Shown here piece after piece: positions 1 to 11,422 of a stretch of DNA of 64,000 bases. The position numbers and the translations under genes are program-made. Location: NCBI GenBank assembly GCA_028583405.1, contig JAPTMU010000024.1:2137716-2201715 (forward strand), written 5' to 3'. The DNA is from Pogonophryne albipinna. Lineage: Eukaryota > Chordata > Actinopteri > Perciformes > Artedidraconidae. Within the stretch, counting starts at the first letter, position 1. Every line of letters begins with the position of its first letter. Below the pieces are notes generated by a model, which was not told the origin of the DNA, searched no databases, and saw nothing but the letters and a program-made list of their open reading frames with translations.

Positions 1-500
1 CCACCTGCACACCATTCTCATCCAAATACTGCGTCACCTTGGTCACTCACGAGTCTAAAAAACAACTCACGTCAACGCACGTAAGCAACGTGGGCGCCAA
101 CGTGAGCGCCCTCGTGACCAAAATATTTGACGGCGCTGATTGGCTGAAATTATGTTTCGGCGGCACAGTTTACTATTGAGACTTTTGCAACGTGCTGGTT
201 GCTGCTGTTTGGCTCGGGGGCTCCGCCCGGTAATGATAAACTAATGCCATGGGCAAGGCCAGGCAGGAAACATGTGACTTATCAGTAACTTTAGACATCG
301 TATCACAATTTTAAACGAGATTTTATTGTAGATTATACATTTTACTGATACCAACTTATGATATTTACCTTGTTCATTAAAAATAAAATATAAAATATTT
401 GTTTTTTTTTAATATATTTTTTTTTTTATTTTTTTTTTTTTTTTTGTATGTGGGAAGAGGGGGGCGGCGCCCCAGCGCCCCTATGGGCCGGCCGCCACTG
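1..500. mobile_element. Right end of a hAT-like element
   Basis: The stretch ends in GCCGCCACTG at 491-500. This is the reverse complement of the CAGTGGCGGC terminus that the complete element at 53547-54843 carries, so a related hAT-like element probably ends here. Its left end lies before the window or is lost, and no target duplication can be read. A T-rich run sits at about 385-445. No coding sequence is seen. This stretch and 501-848 are probably intronic to the gene ending at 1088. Confidence 0.4.
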
Positions 501-848
501 TTTATTTGTATAGCACCACTGCCAAATTAAGTCAGAAAATGTCAAACAAGATATGACGCGATAAATGGTCAATTAGACAATAATACACTGTGGCCCATAG
601 CAATGACGGTACGGTAAGAGCTATGCTAGTGCTAAATAGGATGTACAACAAGAAAAGTTTTGAGCCTCGATTTAAGAATTTCACACAATAAATCGTCTGC
701 AGACAGTTTGCTTGCACTCCTGAGCTTTATATTGTTTTCTTCCACTGCTGAGTCCCCGTCCTCAAGTACATGAAGATGCTTTCCTTTGTTAAAAGCCACT
801 GGAGTTATATTTCACCCCATTTACTTTATCCACTTTCTTTTTGTTCAG

Positions 849-1088
849 ATGCGCTTTGAGGACTTTAAAATCCTTCCCAGGCTCATCCCAGCTCTGAAAA
901 CCCTCTTTGCCGAGGACATCAGTGAGATGGAGGAGAGGAGAGAGAGGAGGGAGCTGAGAAACCCGAGAGGAAGCAGCTCCGAGGCGTCCAGCGAGCAGAA
1001 GATGGCCGACGAGGGCCGAGGTGCCAAAAGAGACCAGGAGGAGGCAGCGCCGCGCAGCGTGGAGACCAAGAGGCTGAAGACCGTCTGA
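849..1088 (+). CDS. Terminal coding exon of an unrecognised gene
   Basis: A polypyrimidine tract ending in TTCAG at 844-848 forms a strong splice acceptor. From it an open frame runs to TGA at 1086-1088, giving about 79 residues. The peptide starts with a hydrophobic/basic stretch ([20 protein letters not shown]), continues with an acidic-to-basic helical run rich in E and R, then a Ser/Glu-rich low-complexity stretch, and ends with a basic KRLK motif that could be a nuclear localisation signal. A poly(A) signal follows. The phase of the intron is unknown because the upstream exons lie outside the window, so the first codon here need not be a start. I do not recognise the protein. The exon could instead be a fortuitous open frame, but acceptor, frame and poly(A) signal agree. 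Confidence 0.6.
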   Translation: MRFEDFKILPRLIPALKTLFAEDISEMEERRERRELRNPRGSSSEASSEQKMADEGRGAKRDQEEAAPRSVETKRLKTV

Positions 1089-1251
1089 GGATCAACTAAC
1101 ACTTTCCCTGAGAGAACTCTTGAGTTTATTTTATTTAAATCAATTTGAGTTTGTGTGCTTGTGTGGTTTAAATCTAGAAAAATCGTGTATATTTCCTGCA
1201 ATGCAGTGTATAAAGCTAAGCTACAAATAGTTTTTGTTTTTCATTTAATGA

Positions 1252-1257
1252 AATAAA
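1252..1257 (+). terminator. Poly(A) signal AATAAA
   Basis: A canonical AATAAA lies 164 bases after the stop codon at 1086-1088, in the short AT-rich 3' UTR, and would end the transcript of the upstream gene. Confidence 0.6.
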
Positions 1258-1258
1258 G

Positions 1259-2019
1259 TGATACCACACAATCTGTAGTTTTCTACAATTATGTCTTAGT
1301 CACCAGTGTCAGAGAAAACAAATGACACAAGCTGTCATGTAAAACATTAAAAAATATTATATTTTAGGCCAAAAAAACGTTACGATAGTTTAGTTTACTA
1401 TAAGATACTGTAAAAATCCACCTATAAGATCTACTCAATAAAATGGGGGTAACAATTTGCACACTTCTTTTGAGTAGATTTTACCCAATGTTTTTGGGTA
1501 AAGGTTACTAATATTTAATATATAAGACTTACTTTAAGAAATTAAGTAAAATCTAACTCAATTACTTAAAACATTACTTATAAATGAGTAATATTTACTC
1601 CTAATCGTAGGCAGCTATTTACTTAATAATTGATCCATATTACTTTATTAGTAAGGTTACCAGTAAACAATATATTGCCACACACAAGATTTTATTGATC
1701 ATGTTTTTTTTTATTGACCAAATGTATAAGTGCAATATGGTCATACATTGAGATTATTTAAACAGTTAAGTGCATTTCAATTGTTAACACTGAGCAGAAT
1801 CTTCAAAATAGTCAATCACATTGTTTTAACAGTAAAGTGCATGGAAATTGTAAACATTTTTAACATAATCTTACTAGTGCAATTTACTCAACTATTAAAA
1901 CCTTTAAGTGCCAGTAAACAGTCCACTTTTAACATAAAAAGGTTTCTCCACATCCATTACATTCCACATCACATTATTTTGTGTTTGTGTCACTCGGCAC
2001 TAAAACAAGTCAACATCCA
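1259..2019. other. AT-rich intergenic DNA
   Basis: No gene is seen. The stretch repeats short TTACT/AGTAA motifs around 1420-1670 and is probably old repeat material. An open frame across 1730-2215 has no recognisable content. Part of it is the antisense of the decayed exon that follows, and 1730-2019 may be that exon's former 3' UTR. Confidence 0.4.
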
Positions 2020-2309
2020 CTTCAGAACAAATTGTTTATTTGAGGCTCTGGACCTGTTTGAGCAGCTTGGCTCCATCAAGCTCCAAAAACAGTTTTTAGA
2101 ATACCTCAAATGTGTATTTGAGCTTGTTGGGGTATTCCAGGTTGAGGGCGTAGATGAATCCCATCAACAATGCACATGCCTTTGTTTGGTTTCCGCACAA
2201 AGTCTCCCTCTATGACAATGGACACATATGCTGGTCCCCTGTCCCTGGCATCATGGATCACAAGCACCTTCATAGTTTGGTCCACGACGTTGTCATGCTC
2301 GTCCTCCAT
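2020..2309 (-). pseudogene. Decayed exon of a fish SAMD3-like multicopy family
   Basis: Read on the minus strand from 2309, the frame gives an opening acidic segment and then [15 protein letters not shown]. After a frameshift near 2190 it continues in another frame as [17 protein letters not shown], then KLKYTFEVF, an in-frame stop, KLFLELDGAKL and a second stop. This order matches, from memory, the C-terminal part of proteins annotated in many fish genomes as 'sterile alpha motif domain-containing protein 3-like', where the blocks are contiguous (YTFEVFQKLFLELDG). The frameshift plus the stop, which replaces a Gln codon by one base, make this a dead copy. Its function is unknown even where intact. 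The pyrimidine-rich stretch above 2310 could be the old splice acceptor. Confidence 0.55.
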
Positions 2310-2794
2310 GTTGAAAAGAAAGAAAGAAAAGCATATTCACTTTAAATTAGGCATATTAACAAGAAGCTATTATACAATATAGGCTTTGTGGTCTAGCATT
2401 AAGCCTAATCAATAACACCAGGGATTGACTTTTTTTAAATGATTTGAAAAAATGTGTGGCAGCGATTAAAAACTAAAAAGATTTCTAACTTATATATAAC
2501 ATGTCAGGGCCCAGTCAAATTGCCCATCGATCTAATCATGACATTAAAATGATTATTTTTCCATAAACATAACTTTTCAGTGCATGATTTTATTTATCTT
2601 ATTTCACTTTAACACCAAAAGAAGGTTTTTGTTTTTAGGTAGTTTTATACGTTAAGTAGCTAAGGCACATCAGTAAATTATCCCTAAATCATTTTCCTGT
2701 GAATGCTAAACCATTTATAAAAACAATAAGATGTTTACAGATTTACAGGCAATAAATTGCATATTTATTTGTTCGGTGTACGGCCCCGTCCACG
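2310..2794. other. AT-rich intergenic DNA, nothing seen
   Basis: No gene, structured repeat or transposon end could be recognised on either strand. Confidence 0.4.
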
Positions 2795-3427
2795 AGTGAT
2801 GTGTCGGTCGCGAACGAGCCGGGCTCAAAGAGCCGGCTCTTTAAGGGAACGACGGGAGCCGGCTCTCGCCCGCGAACGAGCCGTTTTGTTGTTTGCGGAG
2901 GGATCTAGATCGGCATGAGGGCACATTATGCAATGTGCACATTATCCCGCTTATTACACATGGCCACATTCTCAACAAAGTAACGACATGACTCCAATAT
3001 TAATTGAAATGCTTTATGGATTTAGAAAATGATTTTATTGATTTAAAAATAGTGTTATGTATTGATTTAAATTGACATGCATCCGCTAAGAAAAGTAGTC
3101 CGTTGTTACTGTGTTTGAACTAACGTAACAACCGGCAGGAACTGCTTCGATAGTGTTTTTGAGGAGCTTTTTGATTACAGATTTGAAAACATCGTTGCTT
3201 GCTTTAAAAGTAGCACAAATTCATTATGTAAAACCTTGGAAAGGTATCTAGATATCCCTGCCCTAATGCCAAAGTAACTGGCAACTGAATATGTGTCGCC
3301 GTTTGATGTCTATGTCTGGACCGCTGCGTAAAAAGGAGGGTTTCTGCCCGTTACTTCTCTTCTTACTTCTATAAGAATAAAACACGGAGGACGGAGATCT
3401 CTTTTTCTCCCCCTCTTCTCCCCGCTG

Positions 3428-4275
3428 CAGCCTAGTAGAGATGGCGAGTCATGATTCATCCGGATCATTAACCCGGATCCTAGTAATGAGCCGGGTCGTG
3501 ACGAGTCTCCCTCTCGATTAACCCGAGTCCTTTGAGTCCTACACCTGATGTGACGTAAAAATTAAAACTATAAATTGCGTCACTCTTTACTCTCTTTATA
3601 ACGTGTAAATCACATTACAACGTTGTTGTATCCAGAGATCCAGCAGACTCGTCGCCATGCACGAATCAACAGCAGATTCAGCCCCTCCTCCGGCTCCCGC
3701 GAGAGTCCCGTGAGCCGTGAGTGAGCCGTGAGTCCGCAAATCTCTGAGTCTGCTGCGACTCGTCGAGGGAGCCGTGGGACTCGCGGGAGCCGTTGGACTC
3801 GCGGGAGCCGTGAGTGAGCCGTGAGCCGTGAGTGAGCCGTGAGTCCGCAAATCTCTGAGTCTGCCTGCGACTCGTCGAGGGAGCCGTGGGACTCGCGGGA
3901 GCCGTGGGACTCGCGGGAGCCGTGCGAGCCGGAGGAGGGGCTGAGTCTGCTGTAGATTCGTGCATAGGGACGAGTCTGCTGGATCTCTGGATCTGCTGCC
4001 TGCTATATGTTACGGCTCTGAGTCCTCGTAGGCTACTGGTCTCTCTCGATCATTGACCTGGATTCACGGATCCCGCGATTTTTCCGGCTCTAAATTAAGT
4101 TTCAGTGTAGACTTCTAACACAATGTTCATGTTGTGCAACAGTCTCCTGTAATAATAGCTGCATTTCCAATAAGGATCTTACTTGGAAACTCGTTTATTT
4201 TGAACATGGCACACAAAAAGAAACAAATGATAGAAAATTGCAAAACAGTTAGAATATATAAAATGTAATTATACA

Positions 4276-4322
<47 letters not shown>

Positions 4323-4664
4323 ATGAAAACACAATTGTGCAAAATTAGCTTAAGTACAGGAACATATTAAAATAACTATATACATATAATGCAAAACACT
4401 TATTTTTTAAAATGCACACACACACACATGTTTTATTAAAGCAAAAGACACTGTGTAGCGGAGGTTAATGTAACGTTAGTGTAATATGCTGGTTAAATGC
4501 AACAACTTTTCGGTTTCACCGGTAGGATTTCTACGGTCTTGGTCATGCTGACTCATATGACTCAAATGACTCAAATGACTCGTATGATCCGGATCTCTTC
4601 AATGATTGACTCAGAAGACTCCGAGTCCATAAAATGATCCGGATTTGCCATCTCTACAGCCTAG
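3428..4664. mobile_element. Non-autonomous hAT element with 8-bp target duplication
   Basis: The element itself runs from 3436 to 4656 (1,221 bp). It starts TAGAGATGGC and ends GCCATCTCTA, a perfect inverted repeat. The flanks at 3428-3435 and 4657-4664 are both CAGCCTAG, an exact 8-bp target duplication diagnostic of hAT transposition. The subterminal regions share ATGATCCGGAT and ACTC-rich motifs. There is no transposase. An (ATT)n microsatellite lies at about 4276-4320, and a large hairpin at 3631-3991. Confidence 0.85.
3631..3991. repeat. Long inverted repeat with a duplicated loop
   Basis: Arms of about 65 bases, 3631-3695 and 3927-3991, are near-perfect reverse complements (TCCAGAGATCCAGCAGACTC pairs with its complement at the far end). 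The loop holds two direct copies of a roughly 120-bp segment (about 3716-3830 and 3836-3950) rich in GAGCCGTGAGT. The apparent Ser/Arg/Gly-repeat frames here are products of the repeat and not genes. Confidence 0.75.
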
Positions 4665-5173
4665 CAGCTGATCTCAGAGCACGCTCCCCTCTCCTGCAGG
4701 GGGGCGTGGTCGAAATGAGGCATGGCTAAAATTCAGGATCTTTTTGGTATTTTGAAAAAAAAACTATATTTATATAGGTCGATACAGTAGCTCCTTTTTT
4801 AAAATAGTTTTTATAGGTGTTGCTATCTGTTTTGTGTAGCGTGGTTCTACAAGCAAGTCAGTGCATTCATTGGGTGGTATCAGAGAGTTACACGGGTCTG
4901 TAAATGCAATGAAAACAATTGGCCACAGCAAATCATTTATATTAAACATGTAATTTTTTACTTTTGAATACTTCAGTACAAAGGATGTATTGAATAATGT
5001 AAGTGATATATGTGTACACATATAAATCATTAGTCAAAACAGGGCTACATTTGATTTAATTAAAAGGTATAATATGTGGTAAACTGAAGAGCCGTTTGGG
5101 AGCCGGCTCTTCTTGGTGAGCCGAGCCAAATGATCCGGCTCACCAAGAAGCTAAACAGTGTGGACACACCACT

Positions 5174-5992
5174 ACACCACAGGATTAGCAAGCAGGACCT
5201 GCAGGAACAGATAATGGTGATGGATGGAGCTGGGAAGAGAGAAGAATAAAGAAAACAGATCAAATTTATTAGCGGATATTAAAAATTAAATGTTCAAAAG
5301 AAGTTGCCGCTCCTACAGTTTTCAAGTGTGTAAAGATGATTTCACATGACCTATGCAAAATATCACACTCAATACATGTGTGTCTATGTGGGGTGCAGCT
5401 ATGGGGGGTGCATTGTGCCTTTGATATATATATAAATAATATACCATAACCAAATACTATTACGTACAGTGGAAATCAGGTTGCCAGAGCAGGTCAGTCC
5501 AGTGTGCATGTTCCTCAGGGTCTCAGCAGTTACAGGTGAGGTAAAGAAAATAAAAGAGAAAAAGGTCAGTAACAACACTTTAAAGTAACAACACTTTGAA
5601 TAATTATCTCTTTTAATAATTTTCTCTCAGTAATCACTCAACTACTGTCTTTCCAACAAACCGATTGACTCACCCTCACTATCATCACAATGAAACGGGT
5701 CCAGAAGAATGTCATGCAAAGCTGCCTGCCTGCCTGTGACTCTCCCTGAACTGCCTGATCTTTTAATGTTCAATGTTAACCATTTGTGCAGATAGCATTA
5801 AGTAGAAAAGATCGCCGATGCTAATGTGCGTTAGCCTACCTCCCGCCCCCTTAGCACCTGGTGGAGGGGGCGATAGGCTACTCTTCAAATGTTTCACAAA
5901 ATACTTACCATCATGACTACTCTTACTGTTTAACATTTTGGTTTACTTCATGTTAAGGCTAATACAAATGACAAGGCTAACCCCCTGATCCA
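5174..5992. other. Intergenic DNA, nothing recognised
   Basis: No exon, RNA gene or complete transposon was recognised. A short (TA)n lies near 5425. Confidence 0.4.
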
Positions 5993-6384
5993 TGGATGTA
6001 TAATAAGAACTGGATACAGCGTGGGAGGCGGGGCCTCATTCATTCCTATGAGAGTTGCTCATTAGCGCATGATGATAAAATGGCCCAACTTTTGAGAGAG
6101 TGAAACGTCACAGATTACCCGGCATGCCTGAGAAGTACCCGTATGTGCGCTCATAGCGCATGCGCAACTTTAACCAAAATGCTGGTTCACATCAAGCACG
6201 TCAATTTGCGTACACGTAACAGCACCGCGTGTTCATGACAGCATGGATAGATTTGATATTAACGAGGCGGCAGTTAGCAGCTAGCTAGTAATTATGCTAA
6301 TGTGCACATCAATCGTTATGTACTTATATTACGCTGTAACAGGATCTAGTGATATCCAAGCAACAGAGCTTCATTTAGCATGAA
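5993..6384. repeat. Dispersed repeat R, copy 1
   Basis: It begins GGATGTATAATAAGAACTGG and is closely similar to 9561-10220 and 21577-22225. It lacks a coding frame. Within all copies lie GTAACAGCACCGCG and AGGATCTAGTGATATCCA. The family name is not known to me. Copy 1 stops earlier than the others, at a (TA)n run (about 6398-6440). Confidence 0.75.
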
Positions 6385-6462
6385 AGAATGATTGCACTAT
6401 ATATATATATATATATATATAGGCCTATATATAGGCCTATATATACTTATAATAATAAGTAA

Positions 6463-7095
6463 TATTAACTTTATTTAATACAACATTTACGGTACAAGAT
6501 TTAATCATACAGCCCATGTAGTATGATAATGAATTACAGCAAACATGTGCAATATATCCATGATTACAGCTCCGTGGGGTGGCAGTAAGACGATATGGGT
6601 CCGTTCTTATTGTGCATCCATGGGTAAAGATAAACGCAACTCACATTGGTTTCTCAAACAGCATCTCTGTAAACTACGTGTATTCACTGAATTTCACTCT
6701 CTGCCTTTAACGGCTCATTGTAGCTCCAATAGCTCCAGCCCCCACCCTCCCTGTGAGCACAGTGTGCTCTGATTGGTCGGGACACGTAACATGAACGTGC
6801 CGGGTGGCGTGGTCCCGTGGGTTAGATGCGCGTTCATAATGCAGAGGGAAATAACTCTCAGAATAACGTTATTAGCACATTATTACAACTTGAGGAACGT
6901 ATGTTTTTAATAAGGGCTATACAAGTGTTCATACTGGGTAGTTTATTTAAAATTATCCAACGAGTTACAGACCATTCTTTCCCAATGTAAGTCAATGGGA
7001 AAAAGTGTTTCCGGGCCTGGCAACCAAACGGAAGTGTAGTACCGCCGTTTGGCCAGCACGAATATTTTCATGTGAGTCCGGCGCACTTCCTGGGG
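6463..7095. repeat. Dispersed repeat S, copy 1
   Basis: It begins with ATTAACTTTATTTAATACAA and runs to CACTTCCTGGGGGCTTG. Parts recur at 21301-21575 and 22267-22790, on either side of R copy 3. R and S therefore travel together and may be segments of one larger element. No protein frame is supported. Confidence 0.7.
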
Positions 7096-7100
7096 GCTTG

Positions 7101-7390
7101 CCCTGATCCCACCGGAAGCGTCTGCGCTGCGCTGCGTCTGCGCTGCGCTGCGGCTGCGCCGCGCTGCGACCTCCTCCTGCGTTCCACTTCCTGCCTGCGC
7201 TGCGCCGCGTCAAAAAGAGGATTCATCCTATATTTTAGAAATTCCTTGCGGCGAGGAGCCTCTGAGACGCTTCGAGTCGCGGCGCAGCGCGGCGCAGCGG
7301 GTCTGGTGGAATAGCACCCATTGACTAGAGTGGCCGCGATCGCTAAAAACGCCGCAGCCGCAGCGCAGACGCTCCTGGTGGGATTAGGGG
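7101..7390. mobile_element. GC-rich MITE with long inverted ends
   Basis: The left end CCCTGATCCCACCGGAAGCG and the reverse of the right end CCCCTAATCCCACCAGGAGC, each followed by GTCTGCGCTGCG, form an inverted repeat of about 35 bases. The interior is made of CTGCG-type repeats and has no coding potential. It sits exactly at the end of repeat S. The target duplication is not clear. Confidence 0.6.
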
Positions 7391-7983
7391 GTAAGTAATG
7401 TGATGCTAACTAACGTGCTCGCTACTAGCTAGGTAGCTAACTTGACTATGTTCCATGCAAAACATGTATATTACCTGATATGTTTGGTCCAACGACTCCT
7501 GGTCCTTTCATCAGACGGGAAGCGATAGAACGAGCAAGTGGTATGATCACTTTTGTGATTACAACCTGGTACAAAGCACACAGGCATCTTGTAAAAGTGA
7601 ATTTATTGGAGCAATCTCTTATATTTATTGGAGGGAATAAATCAATTATGAGATCTTCTTCTTCTTCTTTGCTTTAATTGCGAGTCGCAACCAGTCTTGG
7701 AGCATTATGACATCACTTACGCGACCCAGAATGGGATTTGGGATTTGTAGTCTTTCTAGTTGCGTATTTTTCATAGTCTTATATCTCAACAGTTTTACAA
7801 CAAACTGTGACTTGTTTTACATGGAAATTATTGTTTAAGATTGACAAACATCATATGTGTCATTCGTGGCACAATTCAAACGGGATCAAAAGATAACTTT
7901 TCTCTCTCCATTGACTTCAATGTATAATTTTCCGCTTCCGGGGTCCCATGGACCGGAAGTAGATGGGCGTGACTTCGCCACTC
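7391..7983. other. Intergenic DNA upstream of candidate transcript
   Basis: No gene was recognised. It contains CTAGCTAGGTAGCTAA near 7420 and a short CTT repeat near 7660. Confidence 0.35.
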
Positions 7984-7993
7984 TATATATAAA
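7984..7993 (+). promoter_or_regulatory. TATA box of candidate transcript
   Basis: TATATATAAA lies in a GC-rich setting with CCGGAAGT motifs just upstream. A start of transcription would be expected near 8015-8025. Confidence 0.4.
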
Positions 7994-8014
7994 CACTAGA
8001 TGACTCACCCCAGC

Positions 8015-9080
8015 GCCGTATAGATAGAAGAGTTACGACATCTCCGTTCACTCCAATGGACCAGTTTTTTTTACAGCAATGGCGGATCGTGGAGCTCTCA
8101 ATAGTTCCCCGGAAGTTAGCTTGCCGCTGACTTGCGGGGCTATCTGCGGCTAGCAGCGCAGTAGAGTTGCAGCATAATAGACCGTTCGTGTTGGACTTTT
8201 AAAGGTAAGAAGACGTTTAAAGATGTATATTGCGGATATTATCAGCACATGAGTCAAATTAACATGTGTATTAAAGGATGTTAGTGGATTCCGTGAAGAT
8301 TATCCCTAAATCAGTAGATTTAGGGAACGTTTACAGATAACAGATTAGGCTAGGATACCGGATAACGTTAGCAACACACGTTAATCACGAACAGCCTATT
8401 AATCCGTTCTCTTAATGTTATTTCAACCCAACGTTGTGGAATTAGAGAAAAGGGGCTTCTTAACGTGCTTTTATCCGGGGTGGAGGGAGTTAAATATTAG
8501 TTAAATATAACATTGGGGCGTGTGATTGTAGTGGGTGGAGGTGGTGAAATGAGGATATCCATTTTAGAGTTCAAGCTAGTATAATATAGTTCACGTTACA
8601 CAATAATAAGGAAGAGAGCTATCTTTGTGATACATCGCTATTGATATGGATTTAGAGTGGATATTTGAGTCTTCCAAACAGTAAACAAAAACGTAACTTA
8701 TGGGTGAGTGTTTTTAGCAGAGCCATATAATGTCCTTGTGATTCTGTTGATTATTACCTGTCTGTATTATGTTGCAGCTCAGCTGATTTTGGATTGATGG
8801 CAAAGGGAGAGGGACTTAAGTGAGAGTGAAAACACAAGGTAAGTTTTTTTCATTTCAGTTTCAAGGTAATGTCAGCAATTTCCCATCCTATAGGTTGCTA
8901 GATGTATCTAACCCTTTCTCCTGTCTCCCTCTCTCAGCACAAGAACCCCAGGGGGATTCAATGGAGCCTGAAGACCTGCAATGAGACCCTCACCCTGCAC
9001 CTGAGTCTCAACTCCCAGAGCTTTGCAAGCCTCTCCCTGTTCCTTATTTTTATTAAACAGACGTTAAGCTTCCCAATGGT
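8015..9080 (+). ncRNA. Candidate three-exon transcript, probably non-coding
   Basis: Three exons can be proposed: about 8015-8204 (donor AAAG/GTAAGA), 8778-8838 (acceptor TGTTGCAG, donor CAAG/GTAAGT) and 8938-about 9080 (acceptor after a long CT tract ending CTCTCAG; ATTAAA near 9051 as a possible poly(A) signal). The first ATG at 8079 opens only 24 codons (to TAG at 8151), and the later exons have stops in all useful frames, so a long non-coding RNA or a micropeptide is likelier than a protein. The exon borders are consensus-quality, but conservation or expression cannot be judged here. The TATA box at 7984 supports a real promoter. Confidence 0.35.
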
Positions 9081-9560
9081 GTGGTCTTCGTTTTGTGAAA
9101 AATATGATTACCTCACATATGTTGTTGCTGTTGTTGTCTTTTGTGATAGTTAAATTGCTCCTGCTGACTTGAGCCAGCCATTCTTTCTTCCTCTCTGTGT
9201 CAGTGGGGAAACTTTACATGTGTACTCCTTTCTCTGAGCGCTTGGAGCAGCACAGCAAACCATGGGGGAGACTATATGCAGGGGTGCACATAACTTGTTT
9301 GCCCTGGTTCTCAAAGGAGCACCTGGAGATGTTGCTTGGTGCTCATCCTTAAAATGAAATAAACCGTAACTTTTGAGGGATCTTGACTTTATTTGCCAGA
9401 CACGTCGCCTGAGCCCCGGATGTTTTTTCTTTAGCCCCGGACAAATTCTCCCTCAATAATATAATACATTAACCTACTTTACCTATAGGACGGACGGCAG
9501 ATGTGTAATTTCCCATGTTCAGTGAATGCAACACAGAGGCAAGACGACGCCACCAGACGA
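9081..9560. other. Intergenic DNA
   Basis: No gene was recognised. CAGGGGTGCACATAACT near 9280 resembles a hAT-type terminus, but no partner end or target duplication was found. Confidence 0.3.
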
Positions 9561-10220
9561 TGGATGTATAATAAGAACTGGATACAGCGTGGGAGGCGGG
9601 GCCTCATTCATTCCTATGAGAGTTGCTCATTAGCGCATGATGATAAAATGGCCCAACTTTTGAGAGAGTGAAACGTCACAGATTACCCAGCATGCCTGAG
9701 AAGTACCCGTATGTGCGCTCATAGCGCATGCGCAACTTTAACCATGTCCCCAAAATGCTCGTTCACATCAAGCACGTCAATTTGCGTACACGTAACAGCA
9801 CCGCGCGTTCATGACAGCATGGCACTGGATTGTTATATGATGGAGTTTGATATTAACGAGGCGGCCGCGGCAGTTAGCAGCTAGCGGCTAGCTAGTCATT
9901 ATGCTAATGCACACATCAATCGTTATTTACTTTTATATTACGCTGATGTAACAGGATCTAGTGATATCCAAGCAACAGAGCTGAATTTAGCATGATACTT
10001 GTGTGGGTTGTACATGAAACCACTTGGTAATATATAAAGAAATATATGTATTTTGAATTATGATCAATTATGATTTAAATCTTTATCTAAAAAGTAAAGC
10101 TGATGATGGATTACTGTGGTGGAGTTAAAATAACAATAGCCTATTTCTCTTTGAAATGTGATGGAGTAAAAGGATAGTAACTGTGATCATTCATGTTAAG
10201 TACCCAACAAGTAACTAAAA
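9561..10220. repeat. Dispersed repeat R, copy 2
   Basis: Same start as copy 1 (TGGATGTATAATAAGAACTG) and collinear with 21577-22225 through to ATTCATGTTAAGTA. Small differences, such as a GGCCGC insertion near 9863, separate the copies. There is no coding frame. Confidence 0.75.
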
Positions 10221-10924
10221 CGTATAATACTTGAAGGAAAGGTGTAAAATGTTTCCATATACCAATATCACAGTACAACAGCCCTTGTTGTTAAATACCA
10301 ACCATGTATATATATATGCCACTAAAACTGTGTAATATAGCTGGCTGCTAAATCCTCCAAACTGTTACAGGATGTGTATTTTGTAAAATGTGTAACTTTT
10401 TTTATTATAATTTCTTGTTTTTAATCTTTAATACTTTTTTTTATACATACTTTAATTAACATTAGGCTGTCTTAGGCTCTTTTCTGCTGTAACAATGTAA
10501 ATGTATTCTGATTCTGATCCAATTGATATGTTTTTGTCAGTTTGTTTCCCTATATTGAGACACTTTTTTTACAGACATCCCCAACCATAGTGGAATGCTG
10601 TTGTAAAGGATTGCATTGATCCGTGCATCAATACCTTCACCCAGCTTTGAGGCCTCCAATGAATGAAATCATCTTGTGGCTGGGAAAAATATGAACAAAT
10701 AAATCTCACAAAGAGTGACTTTCTGGTGTAATCATTATAATGTCAAAGACAAGCACTTTCAGTAACAATATATAAAATCATTCAGCAGCAGAGGTTGGGG
10801 TGGAAACAGCATTTCTAACTAAGATGATTACAATATTACAAGTTAAACATCAAGATGAACATACTATTATTAATTTAAAAAGTACATGGGAAACTTAAAT
10901 ATCCTGCAATAGGAATAAATGTGC
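10221..10924. other. AT-rich intergenic DNA, nothing seen
   Basis: No exon, RNA gene or transposon end was recognised. Confidence 0.4.
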
Positions 10925-11410
10925 CAAAATATTTCTAACATAAACATAAACTGAGGGCTTTCTTCCTGAGCCGCTGGGAGTAAAGGTTCTCCATGGATGG
11001 CAGCTCCGTCCTGGTGATGTGCTGTGCAGTTTTCACCACCCTCTGTAAAGCCTTACGATTAAGGGCGGTGCAGCCGTGTCTGTGATGGACCCCGAGGAAC
11101 CTGAAGCTGCTGACTCTCTCCACCGTAGTCCCATTGATGGTGATGGGGGGCGTGTCCCTCTCTTTGCTGCTTCCTGCAATCCACAATCAGCTCCTTGGTT
11201 TAGCTTACGTTGAGATGGAGGTTGTTATCCTGGCACCAAGATGTCAGGTTTTCGACCTCCTCTCTGTACGCCGTCTCGTCGCTGTCTGTGATCTGGCCGA
11301 TGACGGTCGTGTCGTCAGCACGTAGGCCCGTACCAGTGTCTTGAAGTGGCTGCGCTTCCTCCTGGGCCACATCCAAAATTGAGAAGAAAGAGACCAGACA
11401 CACCACAGCT
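10925..11410 (-). pseudogene. LINE reverse transcriptase fragment
   Basis: On the minus strand the fragment reads ADDTTVIGQITDS, then WCQDNNLHLNVS, a stop, TKELIVDCRK and, after a frameshift, PITINGTTVERVSSFRFLGV. These are the catalytic (A/Y)ADD block and following thumb region of a CR1/Jockey-group non-LTR retrotransposon. Next it jumps directly to CTALNRKALQRVVKTAQ, so an internal piece is missing, and it ends near RKKALSL, the usual C-terminal end. It is 5' truncated, internally deleted, frameshifted and carries a stop: a dead copy. Confidence 0.8.
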
Positions 11411-11422
11411 GGGTGAGGCTGG

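Larger units (their letters stand above)
2795..5173. mobile_element. hAT-like element with GAGCCGGCTC ends (host of a nested hAT)
   Basis: The left end begins AGTGATGTGTC followed by several GAGCCGGCTC-type palindromes. The right end, read in reverse, begins AGTGGTGTGTC and also contains GAGCCGGCTC copies (5080-5140). The ends therefore match as terminal inverted repeats with the same internal palindromes. I could not find a convincing 8-bp target duplication, so the exact borders are uncertain. No transposase frame survives. The element at 3436-4656 sits inside it. Confidence 0.4.

Noticed and set aside
1730..2215. 161-codon plus-strand frame
   Set aside because: No recognisable domain; its 3' part is antisense to the decayed SAMD3-like exon.
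3596..3965. Ser/Arg/Gly-repeat frames on the minus strand
   Set aside because: They follow from the inverted and direct repeats in the hAT element.
6992..7314. Arg/Ala/Cys-rich frames
   Set aside because: Products of CTGCG repeats in the MITE at 7101-7390.
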